Below are positions 9,090-21,215 of a stretch of 64,000 bases of DNA, one piece after another (position 1 is the first letter of the stretch; each line of letters opens with the position of its first letter). Position numbers and translations under genes: made by a program. The notes beneath the pieces are model-generated. The model searched no databases, was not told the DNA's origin, and saw only the letters and a program-made list of their open reading frames with translations. The stretch is from Diplolepis rosae (Eukaryota; Arthropoda; Insecta; Hymenoptera; Diplolepididae): the NCBI GenBank assembly GCA_030998225.1, contig JAPYXD010000695.1, positions 3,763,001 to 3,827,000 of the forward strand, given 5' to 3'.

Positions 9090-11720
9090 TCAAAGTAACA
9101 TCAAATATCCTGAAGTACACTGGAATATTCTGAAGTATCTCGAAATACCTTGAAGTACCTTGGAATATCCTGAAGTACAATGAAATATTTTGAAGGCGCT
9201 TAAAATATCCTGAATGACCTTGGAAATATTTGGAGTAACTTGAAATAATCCTAAGTATCTTGGAATATCATGAAGTATCTTGAAATATTATAAATTATAT
9301 CAAGTATTTTGAAATATGTGAAATATCCTGAAGTAAATTGAAATATTTCGAACCACATTGGAACATTCTAAAGTATCTTAAAGTATGAGAAATATATTGA
9401 CGCATGTACAATTTCTTGAATTACATTGAAATATCCTGAAAGTGAACTGAAATATTTGGAACTACCATAAAATATCCTAAAGTCCCCTGAACTATTGTGC
9501 ATTGTATGAAGTATCTTCAAGTACATTGAAATATCCTGAACTATACTCAAATATTTGAAACTACCTTAAAATATCATAAAGTACCTTGAAGTTCAAAATT
9601 TCAAAAATTCGAGACTGCTCGAATCCTCAAAACCGAATCCTCAATTCAGGTACCTTGAAATATTCTGCATTATATGAAGTATCTTGAAGTATGTGAAATA
9701 TTCTAAAGTACCTTGAAGTATGAGAAATATCTTGAAGCATGGAAAATTTATCGACGAATCTGAAATATTTTGAAGTACCTTCAAATCTGACAAATATCTA
9801 GAAATACCTTGAAATATTCTGAGGCATCTTCAAATATTTTGAACTACCTTAAAATATTCTAAAGTATCTGGAAATATCTCGAAGTATTTTTGAATATTAT
9901 GATGTATCTTGAAATTTTCTGAAGTATGAGAAATATATTCACGTATGTGAAGTACCCTGAAGTACTTAAAAATATTCTGGATTATATGAAGTATCTTGAA
10001 TCATGTGAAATATCCTGAAGTAACTTGAAATATCCTAAAGCACCTTGAAATATTCTGAAGTACCTTGAACTATGAGAAATATTTTGAAGTACCTTAAAAT
10101 ATTCTAAAGTATCTGGAAATATCTCGAAGTATTTTTGAATATTATGATGTATCTTAAAATTTTCTGAAGTGTGAGAAATATATTCACGTATGTGAAGTAC
10201 CCTGAAGTACTTAAAAATATTCTAGATTATATGAAGTATCTTGAACCATGTGAAATATCCTGAAGTAACTTGAAATATTCTGAAGAACCTTGAACTATGA
10301 GAAATATCTTGAAGTATTTTTGAATATTATGATGTATCTTGACATTTTCTGAAGTATGAGAAATATATTCACGTATTTGAAGTACCCTGAAGTACTTAAA
10401 AATATTCTGGATTATATGAAGTATCTTGAGCCATGTGAAATATCCTGAAGTGAAATATCCTGAAGTAACTTGAAATATTCTGAAGAACCTTGAACTATGA
10501 GAAATATCTTGAAGAACCTTTAACTATGAGAAATATTTTGAACTACCTTAAAATATTCTAAAGTATCTGGAAATATCTCGAAGTATTTTTGAATATTATG
10601 ATGTATCTTGAAATTTTTTGAAGTATGAGAAATATATTCACGTATGTGAAGTACCCTGAAGTACTTAAAAATATTCTGGATTATATGAAGTATCTTGAAC
10701 CATGTGAAATATCCTGAAGTAACTTGAAATATCCTAAAGTACCTTGAAATATTCTGAAGTACCTTGAACTATGAAAAATATCTTGAAGAACCTTTAACTA
10801 TGAGAAATATTTTGAACTACCTTAAAATATTCTAAAGTATCTGGAAATATCTCGAAGTATTTTTGAATATTATGATGTATCTTGAAATTTTCTGAAGTAT
10901 GAGAAATATATTCACGTATGTGAAGTACCCTGAAGTACTTAAAAATATTCTAGATTATATGAAGTATCTTGAACCATGTGAAATATCCTGAAGTAACTTG
11001 AAATATCCTAAAGTACCTTGAAATATTCTGAAGTACCTTGATCTATGAGAAATATCTTGAAGAACCTTTAACTATGAGAAATATTTTGAACTACCTTAAA
11101 ATATTCTAAAGTATCTGGAAATATCTCAAAGTATTTTTGAATATTATGATGTATCTTGAAATTTTTTGAAGTATGAGAAATATATTCACGTATGTGAAGT
11201 ACCCTGAAGTACTTAAAAATATTCTGGATTATATGAAGTATCTTGAACCATGTGAAATATCCTGAAGTAACTTGAAATATCCTAAAGTACCTTGAAATAT
11301 TCTGAAGTACCTTGAACTATGAAAAATATCTTGAAGAACCTTTAACTATGAGAAATATTTTGAACTACCTTAAAATATTCTAAAGTATCTGGAAATATCG
11401 CGAAGTATTTTTGAATATTATGATGTATCTTGAAATTTTCTGAAGTATGAGAAATATATTCACGTATGTGAAGTACCCTGAAATACTTAATTATATTCTG
11501 GATTATATGAAGTATCTTGAACCATGTGAAATATACTGAAGTACGCTGAAATATTTAGAGGTACCTTGAAATATCCTCAAGTACTTTAAAATATCCAGAA
11601 GTACCTTGTAATATTCCAAAGTATCCTGGAGTATTAGAAATATCCTAACAAATGAGAAATATCTTAACGTCTCTCAAATATTTTTAAGTATGTGAGATAT
11701 TCTCAAATATCCTGAAATCG
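9090..11720. repeat. Satellite array of GAAGTAYCTTGAAATATYCT type, with higher-order repeats
   Basis: About 2.6 kb built from diverged units of roughly 20 bp (CTTGAAATATYCTGAAGTAC). From about 9930 the units are organised in blocks marked by ATTCACGTATGTGAAGTACC. The ACGTA of this marker falls at 9941, 10186, 10371, 10640, 10914, 11188 and 11462; the last three intervals are exactly 274 bp, earlier ones 245, 185 and 269. This is a monomer satellite homogenised into a higher-order repeat. No coding capacity. Confidence 0.92.
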
Positions 11721-11840
11721 TATACCCCAAATTTTCACAAAGATATTTCGTGTACAAAAAAGTTATTTCCCACGAATATATTTATCCATAAATTTAGTCA
11801 CGTGATCCGCTTAATCCGTTGAATAGTAACTAACCAATTG
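11721..11840. repeat. Truncated right half of the GACCACGTGA-type MITE
   Basis: AAAAAAGTTATTTCCCACGA and TTTAGTCACGTGATCCGCTT match the right ends of the MITEs at 7856-8248 and 12435-12792. The left half is absent next to the satellite. Confidence 0.45.
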
Positions 11841-12430
11841 CTGGATTCGTGTAAAATTCCCAGGCATACGAGTTTCTTGGAGGGAACATAGGGGGCGGTC
11901 AAAAATTCAAAGTCTGGGCCAAGAAGGCACGCAAACACGTCTCTGATCTAAGGAGCAAAAATACGCATGGAATCGCTCTTATTAATGAGCAGGCATTCTC
12001 AACGGGCTTTGGATCCTTGCTTGCCTGAGATATGCGATCCTCGGCGCGAACTCGAAGTTGAAGAATTCGCAAATATATACCCCTAACGCGTATGGCCCAA
12101 TGAAAAACAGATGGCGCATACACCAAGAATCGCGGACTAGGCTTATTCTTTTATTTTCGACAACTATTCCACTAAACAGAATCAGAAACTTGCTAGTGAC
12201 TAGAAAATGAGCTGTAATGTTACGTGTTTCTTGATACTAGACATTCTAAACGGCTCAAGGAATTTTAAACTCGCTATTACCTAAATTATTGTATCCGCAA
12301 AGTATTCAAGAGTAACGTGTGAACGAGATGACTCGCGAGGTGAAATACTCCAGGAAATGTGGATCTTCTTTATTTAAAGTCCAGTTGATTGGTGGTCGGG
12401 AAGACTCATATGTAGAAATTAAAATGAGGA
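11841..12430. other. Lower-AT unique island, possible minus-strand promoter or exon
   Basis: Richer in G+C between about 11880 and 12130. On the minus strand a CCAAT-type word (ATTGGGCC) is followed by TATATATT near 12075 and a 75-residue frame (11899-12126) that I do not recognise. The TATA/CCAAT order is suggestive only. The rest to 12430 is ordinary AT-rich DNA. Confidence 0.25.
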
Positions 12431-12434
12431 TTAA

Positions 12435-12792
12435 GGCCATCGATCAATCGGACCACGTTACTAAATTATACATTAATTCGTTCATGTAAGATAACTTTCT
12501 TAATTTACGAAACATCTTTTTGAAAAATTGGGAAACGTAATGAAAGACAATAAAGCACACCTGTTGGCTTCTCTTTAGTGAAAATTTTGAACAAGATTCA
12601 AAAACTTATCGACAGTCACAGTTAACTGTAAAAGTTTTTGCAAAATTTTCACTCAAACAAAGTTAACAGACTTTCATTGTCGTCTTCTGTTGTATTTTCC
12701 AAATTTTTAAGAAGATATTTTGTGAAATAAAGAAGTTATCTTAGATGAACTTTTATAGGAATTTGTTTACGTGGTCTGGTTGATCCGTGGCC
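12435..12792. mobile_element. TTAA-flanked MITE (GACCACGT type), copy 2
   Basis: TTAA at 12431-12434 and 12793-12796; the ends read GGCCATCGATCAATCGGACC and the complement of GGTCTGGTTGATCCGTGGCC. Internal subterminal segments also pair (GTGAAAATTTTGAACAAGA with GCAAAATTTTCACTC). 358 bp, non-coding, same family as 7856-8248. Confidence 0.75.
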
Positions 12793-12914
12793 TTAAACAT
12801 ATTATTTATGACAAATAACTTTGAGTAAAAAAAAAATAGAATATGTTATATGGATTATACCTTTGATATAAAGCCAAAGAAGAAATTTGTTTGAACCAAG
12901 AATAGTTATTTTGA

Positions 12915-13070
12915 TTCAAACAATAATATATTGTGCAACTAGGGAAAATAAATGTTTCTTCCGTGTCGCACACAATTTTTTTTTCTACTAAGGGGTCATA
13001 AAATGGATTTGTTTTCCCCGTGCGGGGCAATAAAATCCACTTTATGGCCCGCTAGAGGAGAAATTATGGA
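12915..13070. repeat. Dispersed family R fragment
   Basis: ATATTGTGCAACTAGGGAAA through GGGGCAATAAAATCCACTTT, as in the array at 2020-3960. The reading frames across it follow the repeat and are not genes. Confidence 0.7.
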
Positions 13071-13650
13071 AATGCTTGTTTTCATTAATAACACAATTGA
13101 TTTCAATAATCTTTTGTTTCTAATTATAATAAAAACACTGCAGCTTGTTTTCATTGTTTCAGAAATTCATGTTAAAAATCCAAGGTTGTATAAGTAATTT
13201 TTGACTTCTTTAGTCAAACTCGAAGCTTCTAATTTTCAATTCTTTCATTAATTTTAAAACTCGAAAAAAATCAAAGCAATTTCTCTATTTTTTTTCCTGT
13301 GTTATACTTCATTTTGTATTCAAAAATGATAAAGTTGATTAGAAATCTGTAATTTTGAATTTATATCTGATTTAATTTTCCAGTAAAAATACTTTTTAAA
13401 GTTATTTTCCTGTTTCTAAAGCTTCTTTGATATCTTCAAGTCATTTAAATAAAAAATTTATCCAACTTTAATTTTTCTATTTTACAACTTTTTAATTTTT
13501 TTATAAATTTGAGGTTTTTAGTTTTATTGTACATTTGAAATTTAAAAACCAAGGATTTAAACACAAGCACTTTTAGAAAATTAGTAGCAGTGAGAATATT
13601 ATAAAAAACAGTAATTTCCTTGGACATAAAAATTCGCCCCGTCTTAAAAT
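13071..13650. other. AT-rich, nothing identified
   Basis: Simple-composition A/T runs only; no RNA gene, no recognisable frame. Confidence 0.4.
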
Positions 13651-13654
13651 AATG

Positions 13655-14510
13655 AGAAATCTGAATTTGAAATATATCTAATTATATCTTATACACAATA
13701 TCGTCGGAAGTTATAGGTTCACATGTCGTTTCAACTATTTTTAAAATATCTTAATTTTTTAATAAAAAAGTTGATAATTTTCCCCACATAACTGCATAAA
13801 AGTTAATAAAATGTTGCAACTAATGAGCACACGTTAAAGGCAAATTGTTAATTTTATTAAAATATATAGCAAAAAACGTAAAATTTCGATATTTTTGAAA
13901 AATATTAATAACTGAAAAAATAAACATTTTTTAAAATTTATTTAAAAAATTTTAATTATTAATTTTGAAAAATTTCAATTATAAAATTTTAAATGGAGAC
14001 TGTACTACTCTATACATAAATTTGAAAAATCATAAATATTAATATTTTTATGAATATTCCTAAATTTTATTCAAATGTGATACACATTAATTTCTAAAAA
14101 CTTTGTTTAAACCTTACATTTTTTAAATTTTACGACTTTTTTGTATTATCTTTGAACCCAGGGTAGAAATCAAGGAGAAAATTTTAAAAATATCTTGATT
14201 AGTCGACAAAATACGAAGACACCATTAAAATGAGACCAAAAACTTTTAAAAATCTTAATTATTTTCACTTATTAATATTTTTCAAAACGATCAAAATTTG
14301 GCTGTTTTTGCTATATTAACTCATTAACATTTTGTCTTCAATGTGGGCTCATTAGATGCAACTTTTTTCCTTTTATACTATTACGGGGGAAAAAAAGATC
14401 AACCTTTTTTATTACAAAAGTTAAGATATTTTAACAATAGCTGAAATAACATGTGAACCTATAATTTTCGACGCTGGCGTATATCTAAATCTACATTTTT
14501 AATTCCATAG
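13655..14510. repeat. Foldback repeat, about 860 bp
   Basis: Left arm (about 13665-13960: ATATCTAATTATATCTTATA, TTATAGGTTCACATG, AATGAGCACACG) pairs with right arm (about 14240-14505: CATGTGAACCTATAATTTTC, GGGCTCATTAGATGCAAC). Arms are diverged, with an A/T-rich centre. No terminal duplication was identified. Confidence 0.65.
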
Positions 14511-14674
14511 ACAACAATTAGTAGACACCACATAAAGCATGGAAGTTCAAAAGTTTATAAGCGACATTTTTTTCAAAATTGATTTTTTCCGTGAAAAAAA
14601 CTGAAACAGAAAAATAATTTTATTGATCAATTTTATTTTTTAATTTTATTTTTCTTTTATTTTTTTTCTTTCTT

Positions 14675-14860
14675 CAGGCAAAAGATTCTCTACAACTTGA
14701 CCGTTTCCAATTTTTGGTAATAAATTCTCTAACGGCTGAAACCATTAAAAAAATATTTTCCAAAACACAATTTTTATAAACAAAATGCTGGATTTGATAA
14801 TAATTCATTCATTTTTAAAAATTGGAAACAGTCAAATTGTAGAGGATCTTTTCCCTAAAA
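14675..14860. repeat. Short inverted repeat of the CTCTACAAC type
   Basis: CAAAAGATTCTCTACAACTT plus CCGTTTCCAATTTTT pairs with AAAAATTGGAAACAGTCAAA plus TTGTAGAGGATCTTTT. The same words form the core of the palindrome at 17640-18240. Confidence 0.6.
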
Positions 14861-15377
14861 AAATGATCCATGATTTATTAGAATTGCATCATTTTTTAAA
14901 ATTTGGCTCAAAGCGTCAAAAAAAAAAGTTTGGGCAAAAATAAAATTTATTAATAAAATTGTTTTTATGTTTTAGATTTTTTTCTTGACAAATAATCTTT
15001 TCTCTTTTAAATGATGCCTTTAATAACAATATTTCTCTTCTTGAAATCAAAATTATCTATTTTGCCTGAGGCCTAATTTTTGCAAGTCTACTACTTTACT
15101 CTTTAAACCTGAGTCTGCTTTGAATTCACTGAAGAATCAGTGAACGTGTCACGCGAACATAACTTTTGAATTTGATTGAAACGATTAAAGTATCACGATG
15201 GATCTTCAATTTTTAATTATACATAATATAATTATACACAATAATAATTACAATATATAATAATAATAACGCAATTTCTTTTTAGCGTTGTTTAACCTAA
15301 TATAAACGAGTTCATCGGTCGTTAAAATATATTGCTGGTTTTATTACTCCCACCTGAAGCTTTCACTGATTCAATAA
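14861..15377. other. AT-rich, nothing identified
   Basis: It ends in a segment with CACTGATTC words like the CTGATT family at 43-52 kb, interrupted by the TIR element that follows. Confidence 0.35.
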
Positions 15378-16200
15378 CCCAAGTGCGAATTGCCGGAACT
15401 GAAAACACGGTCCAGTACTGGACCAATCTTGGCAACCATAAGTTGGCCAATGTTACTGGACCAATATCAGCGTTCAAATCGGCCCAGTGTTGTCCCAGTA
15501 CTGGCACGGTACGTTGGAAATCAAAATTTTCCATGCTTGCGCCGAAGCTTGGCCCAGCAATGGCACTTTACTGGGATGAAAGTCGGCATTACTCCGGCAA
15601 ACCGTGTTGTATGTCAAAAAGCCAGTGTCCGGCCCAGCAATGGCACTTTACTGGTTACAAAGTCGGCATTACTCCGGCAAACCGTGTTGTATGTCAAAAA
15701 GCCAGTGTTCGGCCCACTAACGGCCCATCACAGGTCCGAAAGTCGGCATTACTCCGGCAAACTGTGCTGGAAGTCAAAAACTCAGAGTCTGGCCCAGTAA
15801 TGGCAATTTACTGGGTTGAAAGTCGGCATTACTTTGGCAACCCATGTTATTAATTTATTATACTGGGCTAAAAGTCATCATTACTTCAACAAACCATCTT
15901 TTACGTAGAAGAGCCAGAGTTAACAATTTTTGTATCAAAGTTCGGTAAAGAACAGTTAACTAAATCTAGTCTTCAAATTCGAGTACACAAGTGCAGCCCT
16001 TAGATATCATTTCGGTAATGGGCCATTAACATATGCCGATTTCGAGCCAATACTGGCAGTCAGTGACGGGCAAGTGAAGGCGGCCAACCGCAGCCCTTAG
16101 ATATCATTTCGGTAATGGCGCAGTACTGGCGGCCAAGTCTCGGCAACATATTTGCCACTACTGGGCCAAAGTTGGGCCGTTTATGATTTCGCACTTGTGT
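15378..16200. mobile_element. TIR element with internal 80-bp tandem array, copy 1
   Basis: Ends CCCAAGTGCGAATTG and complement of ATTTCGCACTTGTGT share the terminal word CAAGTGCGAA. Much richer in G+C than the flanks, packed with CCAGTACTGG and GGCCCAG words. Inside, AGTCGGCATTACT starts at 15581, 15661, 15741 and 15821, an exact 80-bp period over four units. The overlapping plus-strand frames of 173 and 136 residues (15332-15853) arise because 80-bp units lack stops; they match no family I know. Copy 2 is at 30295-31189. Transposon class unassigned. Confidence 0.75.
15570..15850. repeat. 80-bp tandem repeat, four units
   Basis: Four copies of AGTCGGCATTACTYYGGCAA at exact 80-bp spacing; units 1 and 2 are almost identical and units 3-4 diverge. 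Confidence 0.9.
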
Positions 16201-17035
16201 GAGTTCAACCTATTTCACTGAATCATCAGTCGAATTTCACTGATTTTCAGTGAAAGACTTATAACTGCTGCCATTAGTGAATAGTCACTGCGAATCAGTG
16301 GCCGCTTACTGATTTATGTTTAGAAAGTAAACACACTTTTATGATTATTTTGGAAAGCTATAAACTTCCTTTAAGGATGCTCTTAATTTTGCAGCAGTGC
16401 ATAGTTCAGGGAAGAAAGTTGAAGGTTGGGGATAAAGAAAGTATAGAAGAAGCTAATTTTTAAACAAAGGCTTAATTTCGTAACTTCATAAAGTCGCAAC
16501 ACTCATTATTGCTTGCTGAGATAATAAATGATTATTACGAGAAGCCTGGGAAAATATAGGGATAGCGGATGAAGAATGGAAAAAGATGGGGTGAGTGGGT
16601 TAAGGGGTGGAAGATTAAGAGGGTGGCTGAGGGGGTTACACAGTTTTGCTTTGATGTCTTCTCGCTCAACCCGCTTCCAGCGAAGCGACAAATTCTTCGA
16701 TATTCGCACGATGAAAAGCCTCCTTAGGAAGTTAAACCGCCTTCCTCTAAAGACGACGATGAAAACCGTTTAACTTTTTTCTTCCTCGCAATCTTCCTTT
16801 GACGACGATCACCGCTGCGTGGCACAGGTAGAACCGCCTTGTTTTCAGCTTACCTGTCGATCTAGAAAATTCAGAGGGATGGAATGCAAAGCGGGACAAA
16901 ACCTTTTTAACTTTTCATTAACTATCAATTTCTGATTATATTGTTGCATTTGCATATAAGAAATAGATATTTTTTCATTAAAAAAATGGATCAAAAAAAA
17001 AATAAAAAAATTAGAATCTTGAGGAGAGGTTTTTC
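16201..17035. other. Unique sequence with a lower-AT part (16540-16860)
   Basis: 16201-16320 has CTGATT/AATCAG palindromic words like the MITEs near 45.6, 47.4 and 52.2 kb. 16540-16860 is purine-rich, then G+C-richer, with short overlapping frames on both strands (16506-16709 minus, 16576-16773 plus) that I do not recognise. No RNA gene is seen. Confidence 0.3.
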
Positions 17036-17485
17036 CATGGCCTAAACTAGGCCTGGGACTGGCAAGTCCTGGCATGAATCGTCTAAAATGGCTAAGGTCT
17101 GGCTTAGCAAAAGATCATAAGTATGCCGTCTTTTGGATTTCAAAGCTACATAACCAGGCCCAGGTCTAATTAGTCATTTTGCGCCAGGCCAGGGCCAGGT
17201 TAATAAATCCTCATTATATTTGTTTCTTGAAAAACTCCATAAAAATAAAGCTATTTGAGCAGATACTTCAGTTCCGATTGCAAAAATTCTTTGGCCTGGC
17301 ACTGACCTGGCACAAAACGTTGAACCAGACCTGAGTCCGGTAAAGTGAATAAAAAATTGTAAAGATTAAGTTCCGATATTGAAATAATCCCTCTTAGAGA
17401 CTGGGTCGAAAACTAACTTGGCGGTTAATGCCAAGTCAGGGCTTGCCATGTTTGAGCCTGGTTTATCCACGTCAAAATTCTTGCA
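17035..17485. repeat. AGGCCTGG-word repeat, probable degenerate foldback
   Basis: Complementary words occur at both sides (CTAGGCCTGGGACTGGCA on the left; TTGAACCAGACCTGAGTCC and GCCAAGTCAGGGCTTGCC on the right). A relative with GCCTGGGCCTGG lies near 52020-52100. Ends are not resolved. Confidence 0.35.
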
Positions 17486-17639
17486 TGGATATGCGAGTGA
17501 GAAGTGGTTTAAGTTTATCTGAGAGGTTTCCTTATCCAAGAAAGTTCTACTGCTTCTGGTTATTTTCCTATTACTATCAGTAGATTAGAACAATAAAAGC
17601 GATTTGATTTGATTATAATGTATGTTTAAGGTAATTGTG

Positions 17640-18245
17640 CCAAAAATCAGGTTTCTGGAGAAAAAAAAATGTTCTACGACTTTAATACTTTGAATGATAT
17701 TATCAGTCGTGTCTTATGAAAAAAAACATAATATTTATGAAAAAAAATTTAAACTTACAAAAAATAGTACTTTAAATCATGCTTTTTGTAATAGAATTTT
17801 TCCTTCTATCGCTTCTTACCAATGTTTAAAAAATGGTTGGACTTTTATAAATCATGACTTTTTTTCGAAGTAAATATTCTCTACAACTTTTCTGTTTACA
17901 ATTTTTTTAATAAGTGAAATATCTTTAAAATATAGCTGTTAAAAAAAATGTTTTTTAAAAATTTTTTTTTAACGATTTCAAGCAGTGAATATTTTAGTTT
18001 TAAAATTGGAAACAGTAGAGTTTTAGAGAATATTTTCCCAGAAATAATAAGCCATTATTTATGAAACTCCAATCATTTTTTCGAAGTTGGCGTCAAGCGA
18101 TAGTGAGGAAAAATCCTTTTACGAAAAACTTGATTTAAAGTATGATTTTTCGTAAGTCTTAATTTTTTCCATAAATATAATGTTTTTTCTTTCATAAGAC
18201 GCAACTAATAATAACATTTCAAGTCTTAAAATCATAGAAATTTTT
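17640..18245. repeat. Palindromic copy of family R (CTATCGCTTCTTACC type), about 600 bp
   Basis: Left arm (TATTATCAGTCGTGTCTTAT, CTTCTATCGCTTCTTACCAA, TTCTCTACAACTTT) is the reverse complement of the right arm (TTTTAGAGAATATTTTCCC, GCGATAGTGAGGAAAAATCC, CATAAGACGCAACTAATAAT). Single-arm relatives are at 1885-2100 and 53985-54290 plus 54700-54800. Confidence 0.8.
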
Positions 18246-18910
18246 TTTTTATTTATTTTTTTATTAAGTAAAAATTTTAATTATTTCATAAACCCTTGAA
18301 TTGTATAAATTGAACTCTGTTTAAATGATTGAGATTTTAATTATATTTACAATAAATAGGCGATATATTTATCATAATTGCGGTTCACCGATCAACCTAC
18401 TTGGCATTAATTTTAAACCATTTTTACAATATTGTTATAAACAATTTAAGATTTAATTTTTAGAAATTTTCTAAAGCTTTAGATTTTAGAGAACTGTTAT
18501 TTTGTTTACTTTTTAAAAGTAATTTCCAATGATTGGCTAAAAACTGTTTTTAATAATGGAATCCTAAATCACATAACCTTTTTTTTATATTTCTGGTTAA
18601 CTATTTGTCAGGATTTTTATTTTTCACGACTCGTCATTTATCATAATTTTATTCCACCGAATCATATCTAGAAAATTTTTATTTTTCCGAATTATCATTT
18701 CTTATCATTTCTATATTTCCCAATCAGTATTTCTGTAAATTCAAATTTTCAATTCAAATTATTATAAATATTTATTGATTGGTTTCGACTTTGGCGCCAC
18801 TATTTCAATTATAGCAAATGATAATTCCTAAAAAATAAAAATTCTGACAAATAATTATTCAAAAAAATAAAATTTAAGTTAAATGATGATTTGAAAATAT
18901 AAAAATGATG
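18246..18910. other. AT-rich, nothing identified
   Basis: Low-complexity A/T words with some local inverted symmetry (CGACTCGTCATTTATCATAA near 18630). No gene. Confidence 0.4.
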
Positions 18911-19251
18911 CACTCAGAAAAAATATTTGATTGAATCAAAAAAATTATTTGTTTGAAACACTTTCTTTGATGTAAAGAAATCTTTTGCTTTAATGAAAAA
19001 AAAATTTGTTTGATTCAAATAAAATATCTTTGGACTAAATAAATATTTGTTCGGATCAAATAAATTTTTGCCTCAAATCAAACAAATTATATCTTTGGCC
19101 ATATATCAATGCATTAATTTCTATGTTTTGAAGAAAAATTAATTTGATTCAAACAAATTTTATTTCATTTGAACAAATCATTTCTTTAAATCAAAGAAAG
19201 TCGTTCAAACAAATCACTTTCTTTGATTCAATCAAATCATTTTTCTCAGTC
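18911..19251. mobile_element. MITE family F2 (CACTCAGAAAAAATATTTGA)
   Basis: Terminal CACTCAGAAAAAATATTTGA pairs with TCAAATCATTTTTCTCAGTC at the right. Subterminal words such as AACACTTTCTTTGATGTAAA and TTTACATCAAAG-like complements extend the symmetry. Other copies: 26824-27205 and a half at 39107-39321. Confidence 0.8.
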
Positions 19252-19396
19252 TGACAGATAATGATTCGGAAAAACAAAAATTCAAACAACTTGTTATTCA
19301 AAAATATCAACATTAGTTTATGTCTTAAATCGCTAATATACAAAAAAAAGAGCAATTGGTAATTCGGTCACACAAATTTCGGTAAAGTAAATTTTA

Positions 19397-19644
19397 CACC
19401 CATAAAACAGTTTTTTTGAATCAAAGAAACATTTCTTTGATATACGGTCAGAGAAAAAAAAATTTTGAATTGAAGAAAGTTTTGTTGATTCATAAAAATG
19501 TTCTTTAATGTAAACAAATTTATTTATTTCGATCAAAGAAAATTTTTTTGAATTAACGAAACTTTCTTTAATTCAAGGAAATTTTTACTTTGACCGTATA
19601 CCAAAGAAATATTTCTTTGATTCAAAGAAACTGTTTTCTCAGTC
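19397..19644. mobile_element. MITE family F1 (CACYSAGAAAACAGTTTCTT), copy 1
   Basis: TA-flanked (19395-19396, 19645-19646). Ends CACCCATAAAACAG and CTGTTTTCTCAGTC. The inner repeat TTTGATTCAAAGAAA plus ATATACGGTCA is the family hallmark. It is one of the 11 F1 copies listed here. Confidence 0.85.
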
Positions 19645-19649
19645 TAGGA

Positions 19650-20430
19650 AGTATAAAATTTGAGGAATATTTATTTTAAAAAATTTCCGCCATTTTAAAC
19701 TCTTTTATCCCCTTAAGTCTTGGGGAACAACTTTATAACACTCATGGAAATAATTGAATCAAAAAGTCCAAATCAACCACAGTCGACGAAACGGCAGCCA
19801 TACTTTTCTGACTGCCGTAATTGTAAGCATAATTGCAGTCTCTTTGTTTCTTCAATTACACGTCTAGACGAGGGAAAGGGGAGAGGGGTAAGAAGATGCC
19901 AAGGAGGAAGGGAAAATAAATGCGAAGAGGGCAGAAATGATGGTGGCTAGGAATTTTTATATAAAATGATCTACCGTCTTTTTTCATAGTCGCGGTCTCT
20001 TTACAAGCGCCGCCATGAACCTTGGCAAGTCCTCGTAATTTAACACCATCTACATAGAATTACCACGTCTACTTAAAGGGTTTTAAAATGAAAATAGGTG
20101 CTCGAATTAATTATTTTGTAATACTTGTATGTAGGAAGAGTTCATTCAGGAAGCATTTTAAATTGTATTTATAACCATCTTTATCTCCTTAAGAAGCAAA
20201 ATCTAGTTCCTATTTAGTGAAGAGAAACATTAAGGATGTTACAAATCAGTTGATGTGTCAGCCATATTTCCATAAGCGTCTTTTATATCTTTTATTTGTG
20301 CCAAGTTAAGGAGTTTTAATAGAATTGCATTCAGTCATAACTTCGTTTTATTAGAAAAATGAAGAAAATGAAATTAATTAACTTATTCTCTTATTTTTAA
20401 ATGATATAAGGTGTATTTTTAAGGGGACAC
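19650..20430. other. Unique sequence, slightly lower AT at 19720-20060
   Basis: Includes an AGGGAAAGGGGAGAGGGG purine tract and a 76-residue plus frame (19720-19950) that I do not recognise. No splice-supported exon can be argued. Confidence 0.3.
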
Positions 20431-20434
20431 GTCA

Positions 20435-20945
20435 CCTTTAATTGGTACATTTTTTATTTTTTTGACATTTTCCAAAAGTGTTATTTTTTTTATTCTCTAT
20501 ATTTTTCTGAGTATGTGTGTAAATTTTAAGGGCAATATGATTTTTTTTTCTTGGAAAAATAAATAAAATAAAAAGTTACTAAGATTTAGGAGTAACTTGG
20601 TTTTAGCAAAAATTAGCTTTTTATATAAAATAGTTTGTTTATTTATTTACTAATATTTCTGAATTATATGGAAAATAGCATATAACAGGTATCCCCATAA
20701 AAACGCAATATTTTTGGGTATGGGAGGCACTCTAGCTAAAAATATAACAACAAACTATTTTTTTTATAGTTTGGAATATTTTAATTTATTATTTATTTTA
20801 TTTGTGACTTATTCTTTAATTATATTACCTTATTTTCCATAATAAGAAGGTAAGGAACAAAATAAAAAAATAATCATGACAATTGGTTAAAAAACAAAAA
20901 AGTTATTCAAAATCAGAAAATTCCCAAAAATCACAAAATTTTTAG
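20435..20945. repeat. Diverged relative of the GGGTATTCCCC foldback family
   Basis: Begins GGGGACACGTCACCTTTAAT and ends with AATCATGACAATTGGTTAAA, AGTTTAAAAATACATAAATG, words shared with the palindromes at 23520-24290 and 29567-30168. Confidence 0.5.
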
Positions 20946-20957
20946 TTTAAAAATACA

Positions 20958-21215
20958 TAAATGTACACAAAGTTCTGTACTTATTTAAACAATTCGACTT
21001 TTTAGTAAATTTTACAAGAAGTGTATTTCAATCAACATAATTTTTGTACTTTGCACTGAGCGTCCAGTAAAATCTACAAAAATACAGAAAAAAATCCGAG
21101 TTTAGTAGATTTTACTGAAAAATGGGTGAAACATACAGAAAATCGATTGATTAAACTGAACTTGTAAAATCTACTTAGAAGACAAACTGTTTAAATAAAT
21201 CCAGAACTTCGTGTA
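20958..21215. repeat. Inverted repeat, about 258 bp
   Basis: ACACAAAGTTCTGTACTTAT and TTTAAACAATTCGAC pair with GTTTAAATAAATCCAGAACT and TCGTGT; arms about 70 bp (20958-21029, 21147-21215). Non-coding. Confidence 0.65.

Noticed and set aside
9090..11720. Possible CRISPR-like array
   Set aside because: No regular unique spacers; it is a eukaryotic satellite with degenerate monomers and higher-order blocks.
15332..15853. Longest open frame in the window (173 codons)
   Set aside because: It runs through an 80-bp tandem array within a TIR element; the stop-free reading comes from repetition, and a second frame overlaps it fully.
19333..19536. Protein frame recurring near 27.4, 40.0 and 62.1 kb (FFDRISKKCFFDSKKLF)
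   Set aside because: It is the translation of the F1 MITE arm, found wherever an F1 copy is; not a gene family.
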